A stretch of DNA of 64,000 nucleotides from Pseudarthrobacter sp. AL07 (GCF_029960665.1 NZ_JASBRB010000004.1:183562-247561), one strand, 5' to 3'. Shown: positions 36,493 through 45,321, counted from the first letter of the stretch. Notes: generated by a model from the sequence alone, not told the origin. Program-made: numbers and translations.

Positions 36493-36987
36493 ATGTCTGA
36501 TGTTGAGGACTTCCCCGGCAGCACCGGGCGGAATGAAACCCGCGAGGAGCAGCTGGACCGGAACTGGGCCGAGCTGCTGCAGGAGCTCAGGGTGCTGCAG
36601 ACCGGGGTCCAGATTCTGGCCGGCTTCCTCCTGACTCTGCCGTTCCAGGATCGGTTCCAGGACCTGGACGAGTTCCAAGTGGTTCTCTACCTCGTCAACG
36701 TGGTGATCGCGACACTGACCACCGCCTTTATCCTGCTTCCCGTCAGCGTCCACCGCCGGCTCTTCCGCCAACGGCTCAAGGAAACCCTAGTCTCGAGCGC
36801 AGACACCATCACCAAAATTGCCCTGGCCGGCGTGGGGATGCTCAGTGTGGGAACAGCCGCCCTGGTCTTTGACGTGACGGCCGGCCGCACCGCCGGCCTG
36901 ACCGCCGGCGGAATCCTGCTGGCGGTCCTGGTGGTCCTGCTGATCTACGTCCCGCTGCGGCTCAACAGGCGCGCATCGGAACGGTAG
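36493..36987 (+). CDS. DUF6328-type membrane protein
   Basis: A 164-residue protein with a charged N-terminal helix (NETREEQLDRNWAELLQELRVLQTGVQIL) and four membrane segments, near residues 38-58, 62-85, 102-125 and 133-155. The N-terminal pattern and topology match a family common in actinobacteria (DUF6328) with unknown function. The ATG at 36493 follows GAGGAGAGG. The 187-base region upstream, shared with the divergent SDR gene, includes an AT-rich tract near 36403-36424 likely to hold promoters. Confidence 0.78.
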   Translation: MSDVEDFPGSTGRNETREEQLDRNWAELLQELRVLQTGVQILAGFLLTLPFQDRFQDLDEFQVVLYLVNVVIATLTTAFILLPVSVHRRLFRQRLKETLVSSADTITKIALAGVGMLSVGTAALVFDVTAGRTAGLTAGGILLAVLVVLLIYVPLRLNRRASER

Positions 36988-37075
36988 CAGACCGCCAAGC
37001 CAGCAAATCGCCGGGGATCCTGTCGACGGAGTGCACAGGCGCAAATGAGTAATTACCGGAACACGGGCTGTGGCT

Positions 37076-38200
37076 TCAGGCGCCTTCCAGGACCTGGCTG
37101 GTAGCCCCGGCCAGGTATTTTGCGGCGTGGGCGACGGCGTCTTCCGGGCTGGCCGCAACATCCAGCAATTGTGCTGCGGCGACCACGCCGTGCCCGGCCA
37201 GGTCCTCGGGTGTGACCAGGATCCGCCCCGCCACCACAATCACCGGAATCCCGCGGTCCCGGGCTGCGTCCGCGAGGGCGATGGGGGCTTTGCCTGTCAG
37301 CGACTGCGAGTCCAGGGAACCCTCCCCCGTGATCACCAGGTCTGCGTTGTCCAGTTGACCTGCGAGCCCAGTGAGCCCTGCGACAAGCGCAAACCCTCCT
37401 TCCAGCCGGGCGTTCGTGAAGGCAAGGAACGACGCCGGGAAGCCGCCTGCCGCCCCGGCTCCCGGAATGTTAACGTCCCGGCCAGTGGCCTCGCGGAGTA
37501 CGGACGCCCAGTTGCGGAGACCGGCGTCGAGCCGTTCAACTGCCTCGCCGTCGGCACCCTTCTGGGCGCCGAAGACGTGGGCCGCGCCGGTGGCGCCATA
37601 CAGCGGATTCTGGACGTCCACGGCGATCCTGAAGGAGGTTGCGGAGAGTCGCGGGTCCAGCCCGGAGGTATCCAGGGCCGCAACATCGGCCAGTGATCCG
37701 CCGCCCAACGGAACAACGTTGCCGGCGGCGTCCAGCGGCTTGAGGCCCAGCGCACGCAGGGCGCCGCTGCCGCCGTCGGTCATGGCTGATCCGCCCAGCC
37801 CCAACACAATCTCGGTAGCTCCGGCGTCGAGCGCCGCCGCGATCAGCTGCCCGCAGCCGTAGCTGTGCGCCCGCAGGGCGTTGGCCGGGGTGGGTTCCAT
37901 CTCAGCCAGACCCGAGGCCTGGGCTGTTTCGATGACGGCGGTCGCCCCGCCGCCGGGGTTCTTCCGGATGGCCCAGGCAGCGCCGACGGGGGCAAGAATG
38001 GGGCCCACAACGGCGTTGAGCCGCTCCTCGTAGCCGGCCGAAACGGCAGCCTCCAGGGTGCCCTCGCCGCCGTCGGCGATCGGAAACTGGGTGGCGACGG
38101 CGTCAGGGTATACGCGCAGCGCACCTTCGGCGATGGCGGCGGCGGCCTCCGCGGCGGTGAGCGAGCCTTTGAACTTATCCGGAGCGATGAGAATGCGCAT
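37076..38200 (-). CDS. Glycerate kinase (GlxK family 1)
   Basis: Phosphorylates D-glycerate to 2-phosphoglycerate in glyoxylate or glycerate metabolism. The 374-residue protein starts MRILIAPDKFKGSLTAAEAAAAIAEG, the family signature, then has PIADGGEGTLEAAV, EIVLGLGGSAMTDGGSGALRALG near residue 135 and VITGEGSLDSQSLTGKAP near 280. ATG 38200 gives the usual N-terminus; ATGs at 38209 and 38212 would add a few residues. Confidence 0.92.
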   Translation of the reverse strand: MRILIAPDKFKGSLTAAEAAAAIAEGALRVYPDAVATQFPIADGGEGTLEAAVSAGYEERLNAVVGPILAPVGAAWAIRKNPGGGATAVIETAQASGLAEMEPTPANALRAHSYGCGQLIAAALDAGATEIVLGLGGSAMTDGGSGALRALGLKPLDAAGNVVPLGGGSLADVAALDTSGLDPRLSATSFRIAVDVQNPLYGATGAAHVFGAQKGADGEAVERLDAGLRNWASVLREATGRDVNIPGAGAAGGFPASFLAFTNARLEGGFALVAGLTGLAGQLDNADLVITGEGSLDSQSLTGKAPIALADAARDRGIPVIVVAGRILVTPEDLAGHGVVAAAQLLDVAASPEDAVAHAAKYLAGATSQVLEGA

Positions 38201-38239
38201 GCCGTCCATCATGCCAGCCGCTTCCGGGAAAGCGCTTGC

Positions 38240-39097
38240 CTACTCCGGTATGCGGACAGCTAAGGACGAACCCGACCGGCCAGCGTCGCAATTTTTGGGC
38301 TTGAGCACCGCAAAGTAGCCCGGTATTCTGCTGTTCCCCGCCGCATCCATCAGCGGATTGGTTTCGATGGTTGCGGCACCGTCTTCCACCAGCGTCCACC
38401 GGCCCTTCGGCATCACGCGGGCCAGCTCCTCCGGTCCAAAGCGGCCCGGCATGGGCAGTTTCCGGATAGCCAGCTCCAGCGGGGCCGGGATGCTGCGCAG
38501 TGACGCCCCCAGGTGCGCGACGTACTCCACGGGGTTGCCCTGGAAATTCGTCTCCGCCAGGAAGACGGTGCCGCGGGCACCTGCGAGCTGCCGCATATTT
38601 TCCATCAGCGCGGCCTGATCGGCCAGCGCGAGGACGTGAAACACGCCACGGACAAAGACGTTAGCATCCGTGGATTCCACCAGACTCGCGCCGGCTCCAG
38701 GCTCGGTCATGTCACGGGCCAGGTAGCTGACACCGTCAACTCCGGCCGATTCGTCACGGGCACGGGCCACCGCGTGCGCAGACACGTCAACGCCCAGGAC
38801 CTTTGGTGAATACGCCGTCAGGGCGCGGCTGAATGCGCCATGCCCGCACCCCACATCCACCACGGGAAGGCCTGGATCGAAGTGCCGCCGCAGGACGTCC
38901 CCGTAACCCAGCAGCTCGTGGTCAGTGCCGGAATCCCACAGCACGTCACTCCGGGCGCCCGTCCTCGCGATTCCGGCCCAATACCTGTCCCATGCCACGG
39001 TCCTGTTTTTCGGAGCAGAGATGGACAGTCTGATCAGCTTGGGCAGGATCAAGTACTGCCGCAAGGCGGAGAGCACCTTTTTCGCGCGGGATGGCAT
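38240..39097 (-). CDS. Class I SAM-dependent methyltransferase
   Basis: A 285-residue protein with an N-terminal basic stretch, then the SAM-binding motif VVDVGCGHGAFSRAL near residue 80, LGVDVSAHAVARARD near 102 and RDMTEP near 128. Substrate unknown. It is followed after 39 bases by the glycerate kinase gene in the same direction; a shared pathway is not obvious. Confidence 0.82.
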   Translation of the reverse strand: MPSRAKKVLSALRQYLILPKLIRLSISAPKNRTVAWDRYWAGIARTGARSDVLWDSGTDHELLGYGDVLRRHFDPGLPVVDVGCGHGAFSRALTAYSPKVLGVDVSAHAVARARDESAGVDGVSYLARDMTEPGAGASLVESTDANVFVRGVFHVLALADQAALMENMRQLAGARGTVFLAETNFQGNPVEYVAHLGASLRSIPAPLELAIRKLPMPGRFGPEELARVMPKGRWTLVEDGAATIETNPLMDAAGNSRIPGYFAVLKPKNCDAGRSGSSLAVRIPE

Positions 39098-39149
39098 AGG
39101 ACAAATATAGGACCCTGAACGCGCCGCAGCCGTTCGCGGGCTGTTCCGT

Positions 39150-39536
39150 TCAGCTTGTGGCCGCGGGTTCCTTCAACAACCAGACCATGGCGTCGTCGCG
39201 GGACGTAAAGAACCGGGTGGGGCAGGGCAGTTTGTTGATGCCCAGGATGAAGTTGGCCACTACTTTGTCAACGGGTGACGCCCCCAGCAGCGCAATGCGG
39301 GAGGCCTGGCAGGGGCGGCCGAAAACCGTACGGGCTCCCCGGCTGACCTGGGCCGTGGTGGCCATATCCACCAGCATGGGGTGGCGGCCGGCCCCGCAAA
39401 GGTCGTTGACGTTCTGCATGGCGGCCACGGCGTCCAACTCCGTGATGGACACTCCCTGCGGCCATTTGAGCTGGACCACACCCAGTTCGTCCAGCGCCAG
39501 GTCCGCTTTGGCCTCTTCTGCAGGCTGACTCGTCAC
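39150..39536 (-). CDS. STAS/SEC14-like small regulatory protein
   Basis: A 128-residue soluble protein. LGVVQLKWPQGVSITELDAVAAMQNV, HPMLVDMATTAQVSRGARTVF, ASRIALLGASPVDKVVANFILGINK and PTRFFTSRDDAMVWLLK follow the alternating strand-helix pattern of STAS/SpoIIAA-like or SEC14-like domains that appear in actinobacterial signalling. The start is GTG 39536 after GAGGG. It is divergent from the sensor kinase at 39639, so it may modulate or report on that pathway; this is inferred. Confidence 0.65.
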   Translation of the reverse strand: MTSQPAEEAKADLALDELGVVQLKWPQGVSITELDAVAAMQNVNDLCGAGRHPMLVDMATTAQVSRGARTVFGRPCQASRIALLGASPVDKVVANFILGINKLPCPTRFFTSRDDAMVWLLKEPAATS

Positions 39537-39590
39537 GATACCCTCCGCGCATTTTATAGGAGCAGGTGTGCTCCGTCACCCTACAATGTA

Positions 39591-39628
39591 CTCAGTCAGG
39601 AGCAAACGGGTGCTCACTCAGGAGCAAA
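39591..39628. promoter_or_regulatory. Direct repeats upstream of the sensor kinase
   Basis: Two nearly identical 16-base units, CTCAGTCAGGAGCAAA at 39591 and CTCACTCAGGAGCAAA at 39613, are spaced by 22 bases, two helical turns. A TACAAT box (39582-39587) lies just before them, and the TTG start of the kinase follows at 39639. They could bind a tandem regulator or be duplicated ribosome binding sites. Confidence 0.5.
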
Positions 39629-39638
39629 GGGGGACAGG

Positions 39639-41294
39639 TTGCCAGCGGACACACCACATTTCGCAACCGTGCCGTACCTGGCTGTCGTTGCGGATCCCGA
39701 CGCCGGGCGCCGGGAATCCACCACGGCGGCACTGGAGGCGGCGGGCTTCACGGTCAGCGCCGTGGACAACGCCACCGGCCTTTCGACCCTTCTGGAAAAG
39801 CGCGAGCCCTCCGTCCTGGTCCTGGACAGTTCACTCTCCGACGTCGACGCCACCGCCCCTGTGCTGGTTCTCGTTGATCTCGACAGCCCGGCCGAAGTCA
39901 AGGCGGCGGAGCATACCGGCGTACGGGACACCATCGCCAAACCGCCTGCTGCCAAGGAACTCGTCCACCGTGCCACTGCCCTGATTAACCTGGTCTCCCG
40001 CCGGAATGAAGCCCGGCAGGAAGCGGAGACGTTACGCGAAAGGCTGCGGCAGGTGTCCGCGCTGGTCCGCGGAACCAACCATCCGCAACAGATCGCCGAT
40101 GTTGTGGTCCGGGGGTTCGGTGAGACTTTCGGCGCGGACCGGGTCTGGCTGACCACGTTCGACGACGACAAGGTGCCGCCCATTACCGCCCAGTGGCACC
40201 GGCCCGGTCTGGGCCCACTGCCTGAAGGATTGTGCACGGACGAAGGCCCGGTGCGCAGGACCGCTGACCTACTGTGGGCGCGGGCGGAGGTCCTCACTGC
40301 GGACGGGGCGTTCGCACCGCACGGTGCCGGCGATGTCCGGCTGCCCGCCGAGCTCGCGCAACTGTGTGCCGCCGCGTCCGTTGCCGTCCCGATGGGGGAC
40401 GGCAGCTCGTCGCTGGGGATTATCTGGATCGCCCTGCTGGACTCCCCCAGGGAATGGTCGCGGGCCGAGCTGGCACTGATCCAGCACGTTGCTGGCAATA
40501 CCGTCCACGGCCTGATCCAAAGCCACCTGATCACCAGCCAGCAGCAGGTGGTCAAGCAACTCCAGCAGCTGGACAAAGCCAAGACCGACTTCCTGGCCAC
40601 CGTTAACCATGAGCTCCGCACGCCGCTGACATCGATCATGGCCTACCTGGACATGATCCAGGAGAACACGTCCGACCCCGTGTCCAGCGATGTCCACCAA
40701 ATGTTGGACATCGTGGTCAGGAACACGGAACGGCTGCGGTTGCTGATCGAAGACATGCTGAGCGTTTCCCGCAACGGGCATGAACAAAGCCCGCTGCACC
40801 TGACCCCTATCCGGCTGGCTCGGACCCTGGAGATCGTCACCGCCGCGCTGAGGCCGCTCGCAACAGTGCAGAATGTCGCCATTGTGATGGCCCACGCCTC
40901 GGACGAGCTCGAATTCCTGGCAGACGAAGTGCAGCTGCAGCAGGTTTTTACGAATCTGGTCTCCAACGCCATCAAGTTCACCCCCGGTGGAGGACAGATC
41001 GACGTCGTCAGCATGACGCGGGCAGACGCCGACGGCACCCGCTGGGCGACGGTCAGCGTCTCGGACACCGGGATGGGGATCTCCAGTGACGAGATAGCCC
41101 ACGTTTTCACCCGCTTTTACCGCGCCTCGAACGCGATGTCCGGGGCGGTTCCGGGCACCGGTCTTGGGCTCGCCATCACGCAGGACATCGTCCAGCGCCA
41201 CGGCGGAAGCATTCAGGTAACCTCGGAGCTGGGTGTTGGCACCACTGTCACTGTGAACCTCCCCCTTGGAGCTCACGCGCCGCACGGAACCTGA
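39639..41294 (+). CDS. Hybrid-type sensor histidine kinase: shortened REC, GAF, HisKA, HATPase
   Basis: A 551-residue cytoplasmic kinase. Residues about 10-105 resemble a receiver domain (VVADPDAGRR, phosphoacceptor-like Asp in VLVLDSSLS, late IAKP) but the segment between strands 3 and 4 is about 15-20 residues short. A GAF domain follows (about 145-290), then HisKA with NHELRTPL (His near residue 324) and HATPase with NLVSNAIKF, VSDTGMGIS and GTGLGLAI. No membrane segment is seen, so the input is intracellular. The TTG start is chosen for its AAGGGGG site. The diguanylate cyclase gene starts 20 bases later. Confidence 0.85.
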   Translation: MPADTPHFATVPYLAVVADPDAGRRESTTAALEAAGFTVSAVDNATGLSTLLEKREPSVLVLDSSLSDVDATAPVLVLVDLDSPAEVKAAEHTGVRDTIAKPPAAKELVHRATALINLVSRRNEARQEAETLRERLRQVSALVRGTNHPQQIADVVVRGFGETFGADRVWLTTFDDDKVPPITAQWHRPGLGPLPEGLCTDEGPVRRTADLLWARAEVLTADGAFAPHGAGDVRLPAELAQLCAAASVAVPMGDGSSSLGIIWIALLDSPREWSRAELALIQHVAGNTVHGLIQSHLITSQQQVVKQLQQLDKAKTDFLATVNHELRTPLTSIMAYLDMIQENTSDPVSSDVHQMLDIVVRNTERLRLLIEDMLSVSRNGHEQSPLHLTPIRLARTLEIVTAALRPLATVQNVAIVMAHASDELEFLADEVQLQQVFTNLVSNAIKFTPGGGQIDVVSMTRADADGTRWATVSVSDTGMGISSDEIAHVFTRFYRASNAMSGAVPGTGLGLAITQDIVQRHGGSIQVTSELGVGTTVTVNLPLGAHAPHGT

Positions 41295-41314
41295 ACCCGG
41301 AAAGGAGGCACCCG

Positions 41315-42853
41315 ATGTTCGCTGACGATGACCCCAGGCTCTCCCAGCTGCTCAATGGCATCATCCGGCTCGCTTCCGGAGACCTCCAGTCGCGGATAGA
41401 AGTTTCGCCGGCCCGGGACGAGCTCGACGCCATCATCATGGGCACCAACCTCCTGGCCGAGGACCTCCAGATCATTTACGAAGAGCTTGAGCAGCGTGTT
41501 GAGGTGCGCACGCAACTGCTGCACGAAGCCCACCGCGAGATGCAGAAGATGGCCATGCAGGATCCCCTCACCGGACTTGCCAACCGCTCCGCGCTTCTTG
41601 CTGCAGTGAAGTCCGCCCAGGACCACGACGGCGATGCCCTCAGCCCGCCCGTTATCCTCCTCCTTGACCTTGACGCCTTCAAATCCATCAACGACACCCT
41701 CGGCCACTCTGCCGGGGATCAGGTACTGGTTACCGTGGGACAACGCATCCGCCGCGCTGTCCGGACCAACGATGTCGTAGCCCGGCTGGGCGGGGACGAG
41801 TTCGCCATCGTTATGCCGGCCACGGGCGCCGACCAAGCCGCCGTCGTAGGCCAGCGCATCCTGGCAGCCATTAGGGAACCCATTGACCTTCCTGACCGGA
41901 GTGTCCGCTGCGGGGCGAGCGTTGGACTCAGCGTCGGGGCGTCCGGGCGGCGGGCCGAGGACCTACTGATGGAGGCCGATGTTGCCATGTACGCCTCCAA
42001 AGCGGAGGGGCAGAACCGGCTCCACGTCTTCGAACCCGGGCTTCTGCTCATCCGCAAGCTCCGCAGCCAGTTGCTGGAGGACCTCCGGACCGCCGTCAAG
42101 GGCCAGGGCCTGGTACTGCACTACCAGCCCGTGATTGAACTGGGCACCGGGCGCATCGAAGGCGTGGAGGCCCTGGTCCGGTGGGACCACCCCACCCGCG
42201 GCCGCATCATGCCCGACGAGTTCATCCCGCTGGCAGAAGATGCGGGACTGATCTCCGAGCTGGGCCTGTGGGTGCTCAGCACAGCTGTCGGCCAGCTACG
42301 CCGCTGGATTGATGCCGAACTGGTGGACAGCAGGTTTTCCGTCCGGATCAACATCTCCGCAACTGATCTGCAGAGCCTGCAGTTCATCGAGGACGTCCGC
42401 GCCGTGCTCAAGCAGACGGGCGTCCGCCCCGAGCAGGTTGTCCTGGAGCTGACGGAAGCGGCCATCGTCAGGGGCAACGAACTGGACCGGTACTCCCTGG
42501 CCGGGCTGCGCGGACTGGGCGTCGGAATCGAAATCGACGACTTCGGTACCGGGTATTCCTCCATCAGTTACCTGCGCCGGCTCCCAGTGGACCGGGTCAA
42601 AGTGGACCGGTCCCTGATTGAGGGACTGGGCACGGACCCCAGCCAGCCTGCATTGGTGGCCGCCGTCCTTCAACTGGTGCGCGCCTGCGGGCTCGAAGCC
42701 GTGTGGGAGGGCGTGGAAACAGCGGATCAGGCCGAGCACCTCAGGAACCTCGGGTGTATCAGCGCACAGGGCTATTTCTTCAGCAAACCCGTCCCGCCCG
42801 AAGAGCTTCCTGCGCTGTTGGCGGAAACTTCATCCGGGAGTAATAGGGGTTGA
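41315..42853 (+). CDS. GGDEF-EAL protein (diguanylate cyclase/phosphodiesterase)
   Basis: A 512-residue cytoplasmic bifunctional c-di-GMP enzyme. Residues 1-85 form a HAMP-like and coiled-coil region without membrane segments. GGDEF follows with LGGDEF near residue 159 and an intact product-inhibition I-site RTND five residues before it. The EAL domain has VEALVRW near 283, NIS, ELTE, DDFGTGYSS, VKVDRSLI and EGVET, so both activities look possible. It is 20 bases downstream of the sensor kinase with an AAAGGAGG site, so the kinase module probably controls it. Confidence 0.93.
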   Translation: MFADDDPRLSQLLNGIIRLASGDLQSRIEVSPARDELDAIIMGTNLLAEDLQIIYEELEQRVEVRTQLLHEAHREMQKMAMQDPLTGLANRSALLAAVKSAQDHDGDALSPPVILLLDLDAFKSINDTLGHSAGDQVLVTVGQRIRRAVRTNDVVARLGGDEFAIVMPATGADQAAVVGQRILAAIREPIDLPDRSVRCGASVGLSVGASGRRAEDLLMEADVAMYASKAEGQNRLHVFEPGLLLIRKLRSQLLEDLRTAVKGQGLVLHYQPVIELGTGRIEGVEALVRWDHPTRGRIMPDEFIPLAEDAGLISELGLWVLSTAVGQLRRWIDAELVDSRFSVRINISATDLQSLQFIEDVRAVLKQTGVRPEQVVLELTEAAIVRGNELDRYSLAGLRGLGVGIEIDDFGTGYSSISYLRRLPVDRVKVDRSLIEGLGTDPSQPALVAAVLQLVRACGLEAVWEGVETADQAEHLRNLGCISAQGYFFSKPVPPEELPALLAETSSGSNRG

Positions 42854-43027
42854 TCGATTTTGGGCTGCGCTTTTCGAGCATCCCGATATACGATCAAGTG
42901 GCGGCATCCGATTCTTCTCGGTCAGGAAGATTGGTAATAATCAGAAGTAGAGCATTCCGAAGGTATCTGGAAATTTGAAAATAAAGAGGCCAAGGAGCCA
43001 TTACTTCGTCAACTGGGGGCGTTGCTA
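42854..43027. other. AT-richer intergenic region between the GGDEF-EAL and EAL genes
   Basis: About 170 bases with clearly lower GC than the surroundings, especially 42930-43000 (AATTTGAAAATAAAGAGG). No hairpin or open frame was recognised. It probably holds a separate promoter for the EAL gene. I looked for a c-di-GMP riboswitch pattern and did not find one. Confidence 0.4.
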
Positions 43028-44074
43028 ATGACGGTTCGAACACAAGCTTGGGGAGTTATTGCTGGGGTCCTCGGGGATTCTGATCCTGCCGGGGCGGCAA
43101 TACGTCAGCGCCTTAGCGACCGCTTGGGAGAAAACCCAGGCGCGCCGGAACGGGCCCTGCTGGAGTATCTTCTGGAGCGCCAACAACAGGACAGCGCAGA
43201 AGCCAGCGCGCCGGACACTGCCCGTTTCCCGCAGCCTGTCAGCGCCATGCCGCCCCAGCTGGCCGAGCGGCTGGAGTCTCTCCGCAGCTTGTCGCGCATC
43301 AGCTCGCTGTTGGAAAACCAGATGCTGATGACCGCTTTCCAACCGATCTACGGCCTGGAATCCAAGGCCGTAGTGGGTGTAGAGGCGTTGTCACGCTTTG
43401 TCAGCGACGACGGCGCCGGCGCGGAAATCTGGTTTGCCGAGGCGGCCGCCGTTGGCTTGGGCGCCAACCTGGAATTCTCGGCCCTCGCGTCCGCGGCCTT
43501 AGCTGCCGCGAAACTCCCCGCGAACCTCTACGTGTCCCTGAACATCTCCCCCGTATCGTGCCTGGATCCCCGGCTCCCCGAATTGTTTGAACACATCGAG
43601 TTGCCAGTAGACCGTATTGTGCTCGAATTGACGGACGAAATTCCGGACGAGGAATACTCGCATTTCATTTCTGCAATTACGCCGTTTCGTGAACGGGGGC
43701 TGCGCATTGCAATCGATGATTCGCACCCAACCGCGGGCGCCCTGAGCCGAATGCTCCATCTGCGGCCTGATTTCATCAAGCTGGGCCGGAATGTGATCAG
43801 CGGCGTGGACACGGACACCTCCCAGCACGCCCTGGCCGCGTGCCTGGTGGACTTCGCGGAGCAGATAGGCAGTGTCCTGGTGGCCGAAGGTGTTGAAACC
43901 GCCGAGGAACTGAGGGTCCTTACGGAGTTGGGTTTCAGTGCCGGCCAGGGCTACCTGCTGGGCCGGCCCTCCGTGCGGCCGAAGGACTGGGCGGCGTGGA
44001 ATACGCCTTTGGACCCCGATGGGCTCCGCCACCTCGCTGCCAACCACGGCATCCAGGGTCCCGGCGGCTCCTAA
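43028..44074 (+). CDS. EAL-domain protein with altered loop 6
   Basis: A 348-residue soluble protein with an N-terminal helical part (about 1-85) and an EAL domain. EAL is VEALSRF near residue 117; LNISP, ELTDE, IDD near 230, IKL, AEGVET and QGYLLGRP are present, so most metal and substrate ligands remain. The loop after the Asp-Asp, normally FGTGYSSL, reads SHPTAGALS, which may affect Mg binding or dimer coupling. It could be a weak phosphodiesterase or a c-di-GMP receptor. The ATG at 43028 is used; TTG 43022 is possible. GC of the start region is lower than that of its neighbours. Confidence 0.82.
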   Translation: MTVRTQAWGVIAGVLGDSDPAGAAIRQRLSDRLGENPGAPERALLEYLLERQQQDSAEASAPDTARFPQPVSAMPPQLAERLESLRSLSRISSLLENQMLMTAFQPIYGLESKAVVGVEALSRFVSDDGAGAEIWFAEAAAVGLGANLEFSALASAALAAAKLPANLYVSLNISPVSCLDPRLPELFEHIELPVDRIVLELTDEIPDEEYSHFISAITPFRERGLRIAIDDSHPTAGALSRMLHLRPDFIKLGRNVISGVDTDTSQHALAACLVDFAEQIGSVLVAEGVETAEELRVLTELGFSAGQGYLLGRPSVRPKDWAAWNTPLDPDGLRHLAANHGIQGPGGS

Positions 44075-44135
44075 CCGCTCGGAATTCCACCGCAGTCCTG
44101 CGCAGTGCACCCGGCGCAGGCGCCCAGGAACCGGG

Positions 44136-44942
44136 TCAGCCGCCGGGCCACTGGCCACGTTCCCGCAAGACCTGCTTCAGGAGATCCGCGCGGTCCGTCA
44201 CGATCCCGTCCACGCCCAGGTCAAGCAGCCGGCGCATCTCAGCCGGATGGTTGATGGTCCACACGTGGACCATCAGGCCCAGGGCGTGCGCCCGCCGCAC
44301 ATAGGCAGTCGTCACCACGCGGACCGCCCCGTAGCGGACCGGAACCTGCAGGGCCTGGACATCGCGCAACGGGCCCCGCAGCGCAAGGCGCAGCCAGGCC
44401 GCCGGAAGCACCGGGCCCAGCAGGACAAACAGCGCATTCGTCACCATCCCTGCCGAGGAGGCCACCGGACGGCTCAGCATTTTCAGCACCGCTCTGCGTC
44501 GGCGGTCTGAGAAACTGGCCACCAGGACCCGGTCATGCGCGCCGTGCCGTTCGATGCCGGCAGCCAGGCTTTGCACCGACTTCCAGTCTTTGACGTCCAG
44601 GTTCAGCCGGGCAGCCGGGAAGGCGGTCAGCAGGTCGTCGAACAGCGGCACGGGCTCGCGCCCGCCGATCCGCGCGGTGGAAACCTCAGCGGCGGTCAGC
44701 TCCGAAATCCGGCCACGGCCGTCTGTGACCCGGTCCAGGGTGTCGTCGTGGAAGAGCAGCAGCACGCCGTCGGAGGTGGTGTGCACATCCGTCTCAAGGT
44801 ACTCATAGCCAAGTTCGGCGGCGGCCCGGAACGCGGCCATCGAGTTCTCCAGCCCTTCCCGGGAGAATCCGCGGTGGGCCAGGGCAATGGGACGCGGGGG
44901 ACGGCCAGCACCGTCGGAAGCATCAAAAAACGGCTCAGTCAC
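44136..44942 (-). CDS. Glycerophosphodiester phosphodiesterase
   Basis: Hydrolyses glycerophosphodiesters to glycerol-3-P and an alcohol. The 268-residue TIM-barrel protein has the HRGFSREGLENSMAAF motif near residue 23, YLETDVHTTSDGVLLLFHDDTLDRVTDGRG with catalytic Glu, Asp and His, and the late VHVWTINHPAEMRRLLDLGVDGIVTDRADLL. No signal peptide is present, so it acts in the cytoplasm. The start is GTG 44942. Confidence 0.92.
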   Translation of the reverse strand: MTEPFFDASDGAGRPPRPIALAHRGFSREGLENSMAAFRAAAELGYEYLETDVHTTSDGVLLLFHDDTLDRVTDGRGRISELTAAEVSTARIGGREPVPLFDDLLTAFPAARLNLDVKDWKSVQSLAAGIERHGAHDRVLVASFSDRRRRAVLKMLSRPVASSAGMVTNALFVLLGPVLPAAWLRLALRGPLRDVQALQVPVRYGAVRVVTTAYVRRAHALGLMVHVWTINHPAEMRRLLDLGVDGIVTDRADLLKQVLRERGQWPGG

Positions 44943-44969
44943 GTTTTCGAGCGTACCGGAGCCGCCGGG

Positions 44970-45218
44970 CTATGCGTCCTGCGACACAATCTCCACGCCG
45001 TCGCCGCAGTGCAGCAGCGTGCGGCCGTGGCCGTCGTCGAGGTCCACCCACACAACGGTGTGGTCCCACGTGATGGCATCCACGAACCCGCCGGTTTCGT
45101 ATCCGGGGGTGAGGCGGACGCGCACGCGGTCACCCTCTTTCAGTGCTTTCCAGTGCGCAGCCGGCTCTGCCGGGCGCAACGGCTCGTCGACCGCGCGTTG
45201 GTTACCGTTTCTTGCCAT
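44970..45218 (-). CDS. Small hypothetical protein (82 aa)
   Basis: An 82-residue soluble protein. The central part LKEGDRVRVRLTPGYETGGFVDAITWDHTVVWVDLDDGHGRTLLHCGDGVEIV resembles a small SH3-like barrel. The ATG at 45218 has an AAGGGGC site. It lies 27 bases upstream of the phosphodiesterase gene in the same direction, so the two may share a transcript. Function unknown. Confidence 0.65.
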   Translation of the reverse strand: MARNGNQRAVDEPLRPAEPAAHWKALKEGDRVRVRLTPGYETGGFVDAITWDHTVVWVDLDDGHGRTLLHCGDGVEIVSQDA

Positions 45219-45321
45219 GACTGCCCCTTCAGCTGCGGATGATTGTCCGTAACCCACGGTAGGTGGCAAGTGTGAACGGGAGGTGAGCGGAAGCTGTGAA
45301 TTCCTGGCCCGGAAGCCGGGA

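Noticed and set aside
42854..43027. Possible c-di-GMP riboswitch before the EAL gene
   Set aside because: The conserved riboswitch core pattern was not found; only AT-richness is seen.
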